From positions 4,774,001 to 4,838,000 of the forward strand of contig NC_017075.1 in the NCBI RefSeq assembly GCF_000284255.1: 64,000 nt of DNA, written 5' to 3'. Position numbers and translations under genes: made by a program. Below are positions 42,819 through 50,119 of the stretch, one piece after another. Below the pieces are notes generated by a model. The model saw only the letters and a list, made by a program, of their open reading frames with translations, was not told the origin of the DNA and did no database searches. Within the stretch, counting starts at the first letter, position 1, and every line of letters begins with the position of its first letter. The DNA comes from Rubrivivax gelatinosus IL144 (GTDB lineage Bacteria; Pseudomonadota; Gammaproteobacteria; Burkholderiales; Burkholderiaceae_C).

Positions 42819-43604
42819 ATGGCCCTGAACCCCCCGCTGGCCGACTGGAAGGGCCGCAGCGCCTGGCTCGTCGGCGCCTCCACCGGCATCGGCCGCGCGA
42901 CCGCCTCGCGGCTGCATGCGCTGGGTGCCCGCGTCACCGTCTCGGCGCGCGACGCCGAAGCGCTGGCACGTTTCGTCGCCGCGCATCCGGGCAGCGTCGC
43001 GCTGCCGCTGAACGTGACCGACCGCGCCGCGGTGCAGGCCGCGGCCAAGCAGGTGTTCACACAAAGCGGCACGCCCGACCTCGCGCTGTACTGCGCCGGC
43101 ACCTACACGCCGATGCGCGCCACGGCCTTCGACCTCGACGTCGCGCTGCAGCACGTGCAGGTCAACTACGCCGGCGCGCTGCACTGGCTGGACGCGCTGC
43201 TGCCGGCAATGCGCGCGCGCGCCGCCGCCGGCCAGGGCGCGCACCTGAGCCTGGTCGGCAGCGTCGCCGGCTACCGTGGCCTGCCGCAGTCGCTGGCCTA
43301 CGGGCCGACGAAGGCGGCGCTGATCAACCTCGCCGAGACGCTGTACCTGGACCTGCACCCGGCCGGCGTCGGCGTGTCGATCGTCAACCCGGGGTTCGTC
43401 GACACGCCGCTGACGGCGCAGAACGGTTTCCGCATGCCGGCGCTGCTGACGCCCGAAGAAGCCGCCGAAGCCATGCTGCGCGGCTGGGCGCGCGGCGACT
43501 TCGAGATCCACTTCCCGCGCCGCTTCACGCTGTGGCTGAAGGCGCTGCGCCACATCGGCTACGGCCCGTACTTCGCCGCGGTGCGGCGTTCCACCGGCCT
43601 GTGA
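42819..43604 (+). CDS. short-chain dehydrogenase/reductase
   Basis: This NAD(P)-dependent oxidoreductase of 261 residues has the classical SDR layout. The cofactor motif is LVGASTGIGRA, the structural motif lies in LYCAGTYTP, the catalytic Ser is in LVGSVAGYRG, and the YxxxK pair is in LAYGPTKAALI. The C-terminal about 30 residues (HFPRRFTLWLKALRHIGYG) are basic and amphipathic, consistent with a membrane-facing substrate. It begins 3 nt after the DUF3833 stop, within the lipid-modification operon. Confidence 0.92.
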   Translation: MALNPPLADWKGRSAWLVGASTGIGRATASRLHALGARVTVSARDAEALARFVAAHPGSVALPLNVTDRAAVQAAAKQVFTQSGTPDLALYCAGTYTPMRATAFDLDVALQHVQVNYAGALHWLDALLPAMRARAAAGQGAHLSLVGSVAGYRGLPQSLAYGPTKAALINLAETLYLDLHPAGVGVSIVNPGFVDTPLTAQNGFRMPALLTPEEAAEAMLRGWARGDFEIHFPRRFTLWLKALRHIGYGPYFAAVRRSTGL

Positions 43605-43606
43605 CG

Positions 43607-44047
43607 ATGAAGACCGCACACCCCGACCCGCGCGTGCAGCGCCTGGTGCAGGCCTTCGAGACGCTGTCGCCGGCCGACCTGGCGCGGCTGGGCGAGGTCT
43701 ACGCACCTGATGCCGTCTTCAAGGACCCGTTCAACGAGGTCCGCGGCGCTCCCGCGATCGCGGCGATCTTCGAGCACATGTTCCGCACGCTGGAAGCGCC
43801 GCGTTTCGTCGTGCACGAAGCGGTGGCCGCCGGCGAGCAGTGTTTCCTGACCTGGGACATGCACTACCGCATGAAGCGCTTCGTGCGCGGCGAGCAGACG
43901 ATCCGCGGCGCGACCCACGTGCGCTTCGCCGCCGACGGCCGCGTCGCGCTGCACCGCGACTACTGGGACGCCGCCGAGGAGCTCTACGAGAAGCTGCCCG
44001 CCGTCGGCGCCGCGATGCGCTGGCTCAAGCGCCGCGCGTCGAGCTGA
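43607..44047 (+). CDS. NTF2-like (SnoaL-type) protein
   Basis: This small alpha+beta cone-fold protein of 146 residues begins 2 nt after the SDR. Conserved features are YAPDAVFKDPFNEVRGAPAI and ATHVRFAADGRVALHRDYWD, typical of nuclear-transport-factor-2-like proteins of the steroid-isomerase/SnoaL class. Members of this form regularly end these operons. It may bind a lipid intermediate or be a small isomerase; catalytic residues cannot be assigned. Its stop codon lies in the left arm of a long inverted repeat (44043-44085). Confidence 0.88.
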   Translation: MKTAHPDPRVQRLVQAFETLSPADLARLGEVYAPDAVFKDPFNEVRGAPAIAAIFEHMFRTLEAPRFVVHEAVAAGEQCFLTWDMHYRMKRFVRGEQTIRGATHVRFAADGRVALHRDYWDAAEELYEKLPAVGAAMRWLKRRASS

Positions 44048-44085
44048 CCGAAGCCGCCCGCGTCTAGCGTTGTCCTTCGGTCAGC
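44043..44085. terminator. inverted repeat between convergent genes, possible shared terminator
   Basis: GCTGACCGAAG (44043-44053) pairs perfectly over 11 bp with CTTCGGTCAGC (44075-44085), with a 21-nt loop. The left arm holds the stop of the NTF2-like gene and the right arm lies in the 3' end of the opposing gene. Neither side has a U-tract, so it would need Rho or act by RNA pairing. Confidence 0.5.
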
Positions 44086-44546
44086 GCATCCACCTGGAAG
44101 CGCCCGCTCTTGTCGACGAGCCAGATCTCGGTGAACCGCGCGAAGCCCAGCCGCGCCGGCGCCGGGTAGGGCGCGGCGCGTTTGATCATCGCGACGACCC
44201 AGGGCGCGACCTCGTCGGCCGCCGGCTTGCGCACGACGTGCACGTTGGCGACCTGGCCCATCGCGTCGATCTCGGTCTCGACGACCATCACCGAATACAG
44301 CAGCGGCGGCAGGCGGCCCTTGTAGATGCGCGCCGGATAGGCGGAATAGAGGTGGCGCGCGGCCTCCACGCGGTACTGCTTCTCGTGCTCGGCGGCCGAC
44401 GCCGGCGGCGGCGTGCCCAGCTCGGGGGCGGGCACGGTGGCGAACTGGGCCTGGGCCGGGCCGGCAAACGCCAGCGCCGTCAGCACGGCGACCGCGGCGG
44501 CGCGTCGCAGGCGGGCGCTCGCGGTCAGGGGCAAGAGTCGATTCAT
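44064..44546 (-). CDS. secreted protein with TonB-C-like fold
   Basis: This protein of 160 residues has a signal peptide ending at GPAQAQF (about residue 34). The mature part includes YPARIYKGRLPPLLYSVMVV then ETEIDAMGQVANVHVVRKP and VVAMIKRAAPYPAP, the pattern of the TonB C-terminal domain (a ...YP...G.v.v.f.id..G.v..v.v..s... layout). There is no membrane anchor or proline-rich spacer, so it is not a full TonB. It is probably a small periplasmic protein of unknown role. It converges on the light-cluster operon. Confidence 0.65.
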   Translation of the reverse strand: MNRLLPLTASARLRRAAAVAVLTALAFAGPAQAQFATVPAPELGTPPPASAAEHEKQYRVEAARHLYSAYPARIYKGRLPPLLYSVMVVETEIDAMGQVANVHVVRKPAADEVAPWVVAMIKRAAPYPAPARLGFARFTEIWLVDKSGRFQVDALTEGQR

Positions 44547-44670
44547 GGGTCCTGCGTCCGAATCGTGTCGAGGCGACCGTGACGGGCAGTCGCGGCCAGA
44601 GCCTACACGATGCGCGGAGGCCGGCGCATCGTCGCCGGCTTGGCCCGGCGCCGCAATTGCTGGGCAGGAA

Positions 44671-45648
44671 CTAACGCAACCAGCCTTTTCGGCGGAAGTA
44701 AAGAAAGGGCGCGGCCACCGAAGCGACCATCAGCGCGATCGCGAACGGGTAGCCGTAGGTCCAGTCGAGCTCGGGCATCGAGCGGAAGTTCATGCCGTAG
44801 ATGCTCGCGATCAGCGTCGGCGGCAGCAGCCCGACCGAGGCGACCGAGAAGATCTTGATGATCTTGTTCTGGTTGATGTTGATGAAGCCGACGGTGGCGT
44901 CCATCAGGAAGTTGATCTTGTCGAACAGGAACGCGGTGTGCGAGTCCAGCGAGTCGATGTCGCGCAGGATCTGGCGCGCCTCCTCGAACTGCTCGGCGTT
45001 CAACATGCGGCTGCGCATCAGGAAGCTAAGCGCGCGCCGCGTGTCCATCATGTTGCGGCGGATGCGGCCGTTCAGGTCTTCCTCGCGCGCGATCGCTGCC
45101 AGCGCCTCGCCGGCGCTGCGGTCGTCGACGTCCTGCGTCAGCACGCGCGCGCTGACACGCTCCAGGTTGTCGTAGACGCCTTCCAGCGCATCGGCCGAGT
45201 ACTCGGCGTCGGCGTCGTAGAGCTTGAGCAGCACGTCCTTGGCGTCCTCGATCAGCGCCGGGATGCGGCGTGCGCGCAGACGCAACAGGCGGAACACCGG
45301 CAGGTCCTCGGCGTGCACCGAGAACAGCACCTTCTCGTAGAGGATGAAGGCCACGCGCACGTTGCGCGAGCCCTGGCGTTCGGGGCCGGTGTCGCCGTCG
45401 ATCAGGAAGTCCGAGCGGATGTGCAACTCGCCGTTGTCTTCCTCGTAGAAACGGGCCGATTCCTCCAGGTCCTCGTCGACGACGTCCTCGGGAATCGACA
45501 GGCCGAAACGCGAGCGGACCCAGTCCTTCTCTTCGGCGGTAGGCGCTTCGAGATCGACCCAGACCGGCTGCAGGCCGGCCAGCGCATCGGGGTTGTCGAT
45601 CTCTTCCTGGAACAGCCGGCCGTTGGCCAGCGTGAAGACGTTGAGCAT
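44671..45648 (-). CDS. corA: magnesium/cobalt transporter CorA
   Basis: CorA is a homopentameric Mg2+ (and Co2+) channel in the inner membrane. The protein has 325 residues. The large cytoplasmic N-terminal domain runs to about 260 and includes the long helix leading to the pore. Two C-terminal membrane helices follow; the signature YGMNF (GMN selectivity loop) is at the end of the first, followed by MPELDWTYGYPFAI. The tail FRRKGWLR is basic as expected. The 166 nt upstream up to the histidine kinase contain no gene. Confidence 0.95.
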   Translation of the reverse strand: MLNVFTLANGRLFQEEIDNPDALAGLQPVWVDLEAPTAEEKDWVRSRFGLSIPEDVVDEDLEESARFYEEDNGELHIRSDFLIDGDTGPERQGSRNVRVAFILYEKVLFSVHAEDLPVFRLLRLRARRIPALIEDAKDVLLKLYDADAEYSADALEGVYDNLERVSARVLTQDVDDRSAGEALAAIAREEDLNGRIRRNMMDTRRALSFLMRSRMLNAEQFEEARQILRDIDSLDSHTAFLFDKINFLMDATVGFININQNKIIKIFSVASVGLLPPTLIASIYGMNFRSMPELDWTYGYPFAIALMVASVAAPFLYFRRKGWLR

Positions 45649-45814
45649 CGCGATCTCTCGGCGTCGCGCCGCCGCGGTCCTGATGCCGCTGCGGCCGGTC
45701 GATGGTCTGGAGGGGGTTGTAGACCGCCACGCTCCAGGCTTCGACGCCGGAGCGGACGGTCAACGACTAGGGGGTTGTTCCATGGGGTGGTCCCGGTGAA
45801 CGGGGAAGCCGGGA

Positions 45815-48448
45815 TTATTGCACCGCACCGGTGGCACCCGCGTGACGCGCGGGCCGCTGCGAGTCCCTCGCCAGAGGCAGCCAGAGGGTCACCGTCGTGC
45901 CGCGTCCGGGGGTGCTGGCGATGTCGACGCGGCCGCCCTGCAGCTCGACGATTTCCTTCACCAGGCTCATGCCCAGCCCGGTGCCCGGGATGCTGCCGGA
46001 AGGGTCGGCGCGGTAGAAACGCTCGAAGATGCGCGCCAGCTGTTCCGGCGACATGCCGATGCCGTGATCGGTGACCCGCACGCCGACCGCCGGCTCGCCG
46101 CGCAGCTCGCCGGACTGCGTCGTGACCAGGATCGAGCCGCCCTCGGGCGAATACTTCACCGCGTTGGACAGCACGTTGGTCAGCGCGCGGTTGGTCTTCT
46201 CGGGGTCGACGTCGAGCACGCAGTCCGGGTGCGCGACGTCGATCTGCAACTCGTGCGCGGCGCCTTCGATCAGCATCGGCCCGACGGCCTGGGTGACCAG
46301 GCTGTCCAGGCGGCAGGGTTCGCGCTTCAGGTCCTTGCCCTGGCGGGCCTCGATGCGCGCCAGGTCGAGCAGCTCGTTGACCATGTTGATCAGCAGCGAG
46401 GCCTGGCGGTGGATGGTCTCCAGCATGTCGCGCCGGCGCTCCTCGGACACCGGGCGGCGCAGCAGCAGCTCGGTGAAGCCGAAGACGCTGACCATCGGCG
46501 TGCGCAGCTCGTGCGCGGCGGTGGTCAGGAACTCGCTCTTCATGCGGTCGACCTCGGTCTCGCGCGTGATGTCGCGGAAGAACAGGATGGTCTCGTGGTG
46601 GCCCGGCCCGGCGCGGCGCGCCATGCGCGCGAGCACGCGGCGCTCGGGGCGCACCAGCTGCAGCAGGTCGGGGCCGTCGGTGCGGTCGCCGGCGGCCAGC
46701 GCCAGCGACACCGGCGCGTAAGGCGTGGCCGGGTCGCACTGCTTGAGGAAACGCCGGTCGAACTCGTCGACGCCGATGCCGGCTTCGGCGCTGGCCGCAT
46801 CCCAGCCCGACATCGCGAGGAAGGCCGGGTTGCAGTAGACGAGCTGGCCGCCTTCGGCCTCGTCGCCGGCGTCGAAGACGACGAAGCCGTCGGGCGACAG
46901 GTCGAAGACCGCGTTCAGCCGCGCGCTGCGCTCGGCGATCGCCATGCGCGCGCGTTCGCGCTCGGTGACGTCGTTGAGCACGCCGACGTAGTGCTGCGGC
47001 GCGCCTTCGGCGTTGGGCACCGGCGAGACCGTCAGCTCGTTGAAGAACAGCGTGCCGTCCTTGCGGTAGTTGCGCAGCACGACCTGGGTCGACTGGCCCT
47101 GCTCGATGGCCTGCTTGAGCTCGGCGAGCTGCGGCTGCTCGCGGTCCTCGCCCTGCAGGAAGCCACAACCGCGCCCGATGCTCTCGTCGCTGGCGTAGCC
47201 GGTGATGCGGCCGAACGCCGGGTTGGCGTAGAAGATCGGGAAACCCGGCAACGACATGTCGCAGATGATGACGCCGTTGGTCGTGCACTCCAGCGCCCGG
47301 CTGTACAGGTTGAGCATCGAGAAGGTCATGCGCTGCTCGGTCATGTCGCGCACGACCGCGGCGTAGCGCAGGCCGTCGGTGGTCTCGGTGCGCGACAGCG
47401 ACACCTCGGCCGGGAACGGCGTGCCGCCGCGGCGGCTGGCCTCGATCTCGAAGCGCGCGACGTAGGTGCCGCTGGAGCGCATGTACAGCCCCGCCAGCGT
47501 GCGCCGCTCGGCGTCCTCACAGCTCAGGCCGGGCAGCAGGTCGGACACCGGGCGGCCCAGCGCCTCCTCGGGCTGCAGGCCGAAGATGCTGCTGACGCCG
47601 GGGTTGACGACGCGCACGCGACCGGCGGCATCCAGGCCGAGGATGACGTCGGGCACGGCCTGCAGGATGGCCTCGTTGCGCGACTCGGCGCGGCCGATCG
47701 CTTCCATCTGGTCGCGCAGCCGGGTCGAGGTCTCGTTGAGCGCATCGGCCAGCTCGCGGAACTCGCGGCTGCCGCCGTGCGGCTGGATCTGCGCGCCGGC
47801 GTTGCGGCCCAGCTCGGCCGAGAACTGCACCAGGCGCTGCAACGGCGCCAGCGCGCGCTGGATGAACCAGTAGGTCGCGACGATGGTCATCAGGCTGACC
47901 AGCGCGATCGCCAGCACCGCCTCGTAGGACAGCGCACCGAGCCGGCTGCGCTCGGCATCCAGCGAATAGGTGAGGCCGAAGCTGCCGAGCCGCCCGCCGG
48001 GGCCGGCCGGCGCCCAGACCTGCACCGCGCCCTCGCCGACGAAACCGGTGCGCCCGGCCAGCGCCGGCACGCCGCGCGCAGGCGTCGCACTGGGCGTCTC
48101 GCGCCCGACCAGGCCTTCGGCCGACTGGCGCAGCGACAGCAGCTGCACGCCGCCGGCGTCGACGACTTCCAGCCGCTCGACGCCGGGCATGCCGGCGAAG
48201 CTGCGCAGCAGCGCATCCAGCTCGGCAGCGTCACCGGCTTCCAGCGCCGGCGTGGCGGCCGCCGCGGCACCGAGCGCGATGGACTGCGCCCAGCGCTGCG
48301 CGGTGTCGACGGCGACGTCGTCCAGGCGCGAGGCCGAGACGCGGAACAGCAAGGCCATCGCCAGCACCATGCTGACGACGAGCAGGGCCAGCAACTGGTG
48401 GCGCAGCCGCCGCGGCCACCCGGGCACGCGCCACGGCCGCGCCGCCAT
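45815..48448 (-). CDS. multi-PAS membrane sensor histidine kinase
   Basis: This 877-residue kinase has an N-terminal membrane helix (LLALLVVSMVLAMALLFRVSA), a periplasmic sensor of about 130 residues and a second helix near 180 (AIALVSLMTIVATYWFIQ). A HAMP-like linker follows, then three PAS domains (about 255-370, 385-500, 510-630; pieces RVRVVNPGVSSIFGL and FYANPAFGRITGY). The phosphorylated His is residue 646 in TTAAHELRTPM. The ATP site has NAVKYSPEGG, DHGIGMS and GTGLGMSLVKEIV. The start overlaps the stop of a single-domain receiver (TGATG), its probable partner. The signal is unknown; PAS cofactors cannot be told. Confidence 0.93.
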   Translation of the reverse strand: MAARPWRVPGWPRRLRHQLLALLVVSMVLAMALLFRVSASRLDDVAVDTAQRWAQSIALGAAAAATPALEAGDAAELDALLRSFAGMPGVERLEVVDAGGVQLLSLRQSAEGLVGRETPSATPARGVPALAGRTGFVGEGAVQVWAPAGPGGRLGSFGLTYSLDAERSRLGALSYEAVLAIALVSLMTIVATYWFIQRALAPLQRLVQFSAELGRNAGAQIQPHGGSREFRELADALNETSTRLRDQMEAIGRAESRNEAILQAVPDVILGLDAAGRVRVVNPGVSSIFGLQPEEALGRPVSDLLPGLSCEDAERRTLAGLYMRSSGTYVARFEIEASRRGGTPFPAEVSLSRTETTDGLRYAAVVRDMTEQRMTFSMLNLYSRALECTTNGVIICDMSLPGFPIFYANPAFGRITGYASDESIGRGCGFLQGEDREQPQLAELKQAIEQGQSTQVVLRNYRKDGTLFFNELTVSPVPNAEGAPQHYVGVLNDVTERERARMAIAERSARLNAVFDLSPDGFVVFDAGDEAEGGQLVYCNPAFLAMSGWDAASAEAGIGVDEFDRRFLKQCDPATPYAPVSLALAAGDRTDGPDLLQLVRPERRVLARMARRAGPGHHETILFFRDITRETEVDRMKSEFLTTAAHELRTPMVSVFGFTELLLRRPVSEERRRDMLETIHRQASLLINMVNELLDLARIEARQGKDLKREPCRLDSLVTQAVGPMLIEGAAHELQIDVAHPDCVLDVDPEKTNRALTNVLSNAVKYSPEGGSILVTTQSGELRGEPAVGVRVTDHGIGMSPEQLARIFERFYRADPSGSIPGTGLGMSLVKEIVELQGGRVDIASTPGRGTTVTLWLPLARDSQRPARHAGATGAVQ

Positions 48449-48819
48449 CAGGCGGTCTCCAGCAGGCGCTCGATGGTGTCGATCAGCTGCAGCGGGCTGA
48501 AGGGCTTGACGAGGTACTCGTCGGCGCCGGCGGCCTGGCCGGCCTCGCGGTCGCGCGCCTGGCCGCGCGCGGTGAGCAGCACGATCTTAATCGGGCGTGT
48601 CACCGGGTCGCTCTTCAGGCGCTGGCAGACCTGCAGGCCGTCGAGCTCGCCGGGCATCATGACGTCGAGCAGCACCAGATCCGGATGCACCGCCTGCGCC
48701 AGCCGCAGGCCGTAGGCGCCGTCGGCGGCTTCGTGGATCTCGTAGGCCTCGAACTCCAGCGTCATGCGGATCAGCTTGCGGATGTCGGCCTGGTCTTCGA
48801 CGATGAGGACGCGCTTCAT
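48448..48819 (-). CDS. single-domain response regulator (receiver only)
   Basis: This CheY-like protein of 123 residues has no output domain. The phosphorylation site is complete: acidic pair in VEDQAD, Asp in LVLLDVMMPG, Thr in VLLTARG and Lys in LVKPFSP. It is translated just ahead of the multi-PAS kinase with overlapping stop and start, so it should receive or relay that kinase's phosphate. The REC-Hpt protein 3.5 kb away could take the phosphate further; that is inference. A degenerate kinase gene ends 31 nt upstream. Confidence 0.93.
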   Translation of the reverse strand: MKRVLIVEDQADIRKLIRMTLEFEAYEIHEAADGAYGLRLAQAVHPDLVLLDVMMPGELDGLQVCQRLKSDPVTRPIKIVLLTARGQARDREAGQAAGADEYLVKPFSPLQLIDTIERLLETA

Positions 48820-48850
48820 GGCGGCTCCTGGTGAAACGGGTGCGGGCGGA

Positions 48851-49960
48851 TCAGCGCGGCGCCGAATCGGCGGAACGCTTGCGGGCGCGCGCCATCAGCG
48901 CGGCCAGATCACGGGCGTATTGCTGCGCCTGGACGATGTCCAGCTGCGAGTTGTCGTTGCGGAACGGCGCGCCGGTCGGCAGGTCGATGACGAAGTTGCG
49001 CATGCCGTCGTCGTCCTCCTCGCGCAGCTGGCCGCCGTGCAGCGAGACGATGTGCTGGCAGAGCTTGAAACCGATCTGGTCGCGGGCGTCGCGCTTGGCC
49101 GGCGCGCGCTGCCCGGCCACCTGGCTGCGCGGCAGGTCGACGGCGTCGGCGTATCGTGGCGCGAACATGCCGCAGTCGCGGAAGACGATGACCGCACGCG
49201 GGCCCATTTGGCGGTGTTCGATGTCGAGCACAGCACCGGCCGGCGAGCTGCGCAGCGCCGACTCCAGGCACTCGAGGAAGACGCGGCGCAGCCAGTGCTC
49301 GCTGCCGTACAGCGTCGCCAGGCTGGCGGCGTCGGTCTGGGCACGGAAGCGCACCTTGATCTGGCGCGACATCGCGACCGGTTCCACCTCGGCCCAGACG
49401 GTCTGCAGCAGCGACCAGAGTTCGATGCGGTCGTTGGCGAACAGCGCGCCGCTCCCCCAGAGCTGCGCCAGGTCGACGAGCTTGTCGAGCACGCGCACGA
49501 GCTCGTGCACGCCGTCGACGAGGGCGTCGACCTCGGGCCCGCCGCCGTGCTCGCGCGCCAGCGCGATCGCGTTGCGCGTCTCGGCCATCGGGTCGCGCAG
49601 GTCGGTGCGGATCACCTGCATCAGGTTGTCGAATGCCGAACCGGCGTCGTCCGACGCGTCAGGGGCGATCAGCACGAAGGCGTCCTCGCGCGAGAGCCCC
49701 GGGATCACCCGGCACTGCAGTTCGGGAGCGGGCAGTCCGGGAGCACTGGCCACGCCGACCGAGACGAGCTTCCTGGCGGTTTGCTGGGTCACCGCGGCGG
49801 ACACGGCTGCGACCATGTCCGGATCGAAGAGCTTGTGGCCCGGCGCGAGGCCGGTGCGCAGACAGGCGTCGCTGTTGGCATAGCGCACCGTCGCGTCGCG
49901 ATGGACCCACAGCAACCCCGATTTCAGGTTCTCGAGCAGCTCGGTCAGCGTGGAGTGCAT
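48851..49960 (-). CDS. PAS protein with degenerate histidine-kinase module (probable pseudokinase)
   Basis: This 369-residue protein opens with a PAS-like segment (LLENLKSGLLWVHRDATVRY, residues 8-27). The place of the H box (about 112-134, IRTDLRDPMAETRNAIALAR) keeps the hydrophobic and Pro pattern but lacks the phospho-accepting His. The ATPase part is also worn: the N box is FLECLESALRSS, G1 reads FRDCGMFAP and G2 reads GFKLCQHIVSLHGGQL, without the usual glycines. It probably senses and binds partners without kinase activity. It is upstream of the receiver and kinase on the same strand. An AT-rich promoter-like stretch precedes it. ATG at 49960 is chosen; other in-frame ATGs lie upstream. 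Confidence 0.75.
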   Translation of the reverse strand: MHSTLTELLENLKSGLLWVHRDATVRYANSDACLRTGLAPGHKLFDPDMVAAVSAAVTQQTARKLVSVGVASAPGLPAPELQCRVIPGLSREDAFVLIAPDASDDAGSAFDNLMQVIRTDLRDPMAETRNAIALAREHGGGPEVDALVDGVHELVRVLDKLVDLAQLWGSGALFANDRIELWSLLQTVWAEVEPVAMSRQIKVRFRAQTDAASLATLYGSEHWLRRVFLECLESALRSSPAGAVLDIEHRQMGPRAVIVFRDCGMFAPRYADAVDLPRSQVAGQRAPAKRDARDQIGFKLCQHIVSLHGGQLREEDDDGMRNFVIDLPTGAPFRNDNSQLDIVQAQQYARDLAALMARARKRSADSAPR

Positions 49961-49983
49961 GGTTGGCGTTCGTCCCTGAGTCG

Positions 49984-50010
49984 CATTTTGCATATTTATC
50001 ATTTTTGCGT
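49984..50010 (-). promoter_or_regulatory. AT-rich promoter-like stretch before the pseudokinase gene
   Basis: The run ttttgcatatttatcatttt is the most AT-rich DNA of this region. On the minus strand it offers several -10-like hexamers (TAAATA, TATGCA) about 30-40 nt from the start. TTGCCG upstream could be a -35. Exact elements cannot be fixed. Confidence 0.35.
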
Positions 50011-50119
50011 GCGGCAATCGATCACGCTTTGTCGGCCGGCGACGCGCAAAAGCGACGCCCGGCCAGCCCGCGGCGGCCGGGATATCCTGCGCACCCTCTT
50101 TCCTCGCCCGAGGCCTGTC

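Noticed and set aside
45026..45763. 245-codon minus-strand frame overlapping corA in another frame
   Set aside because: The product is Arg-rich and lacks motifs, and CorA occupies this region convincingly.
45818..48715. 965-codon plus-strand frame opposite the multi-PAS kinase
   Set aside because: The kinase on the minus strand has all expected motifs; the opposite frame is His/Arg/Ala-rich shadow coding.
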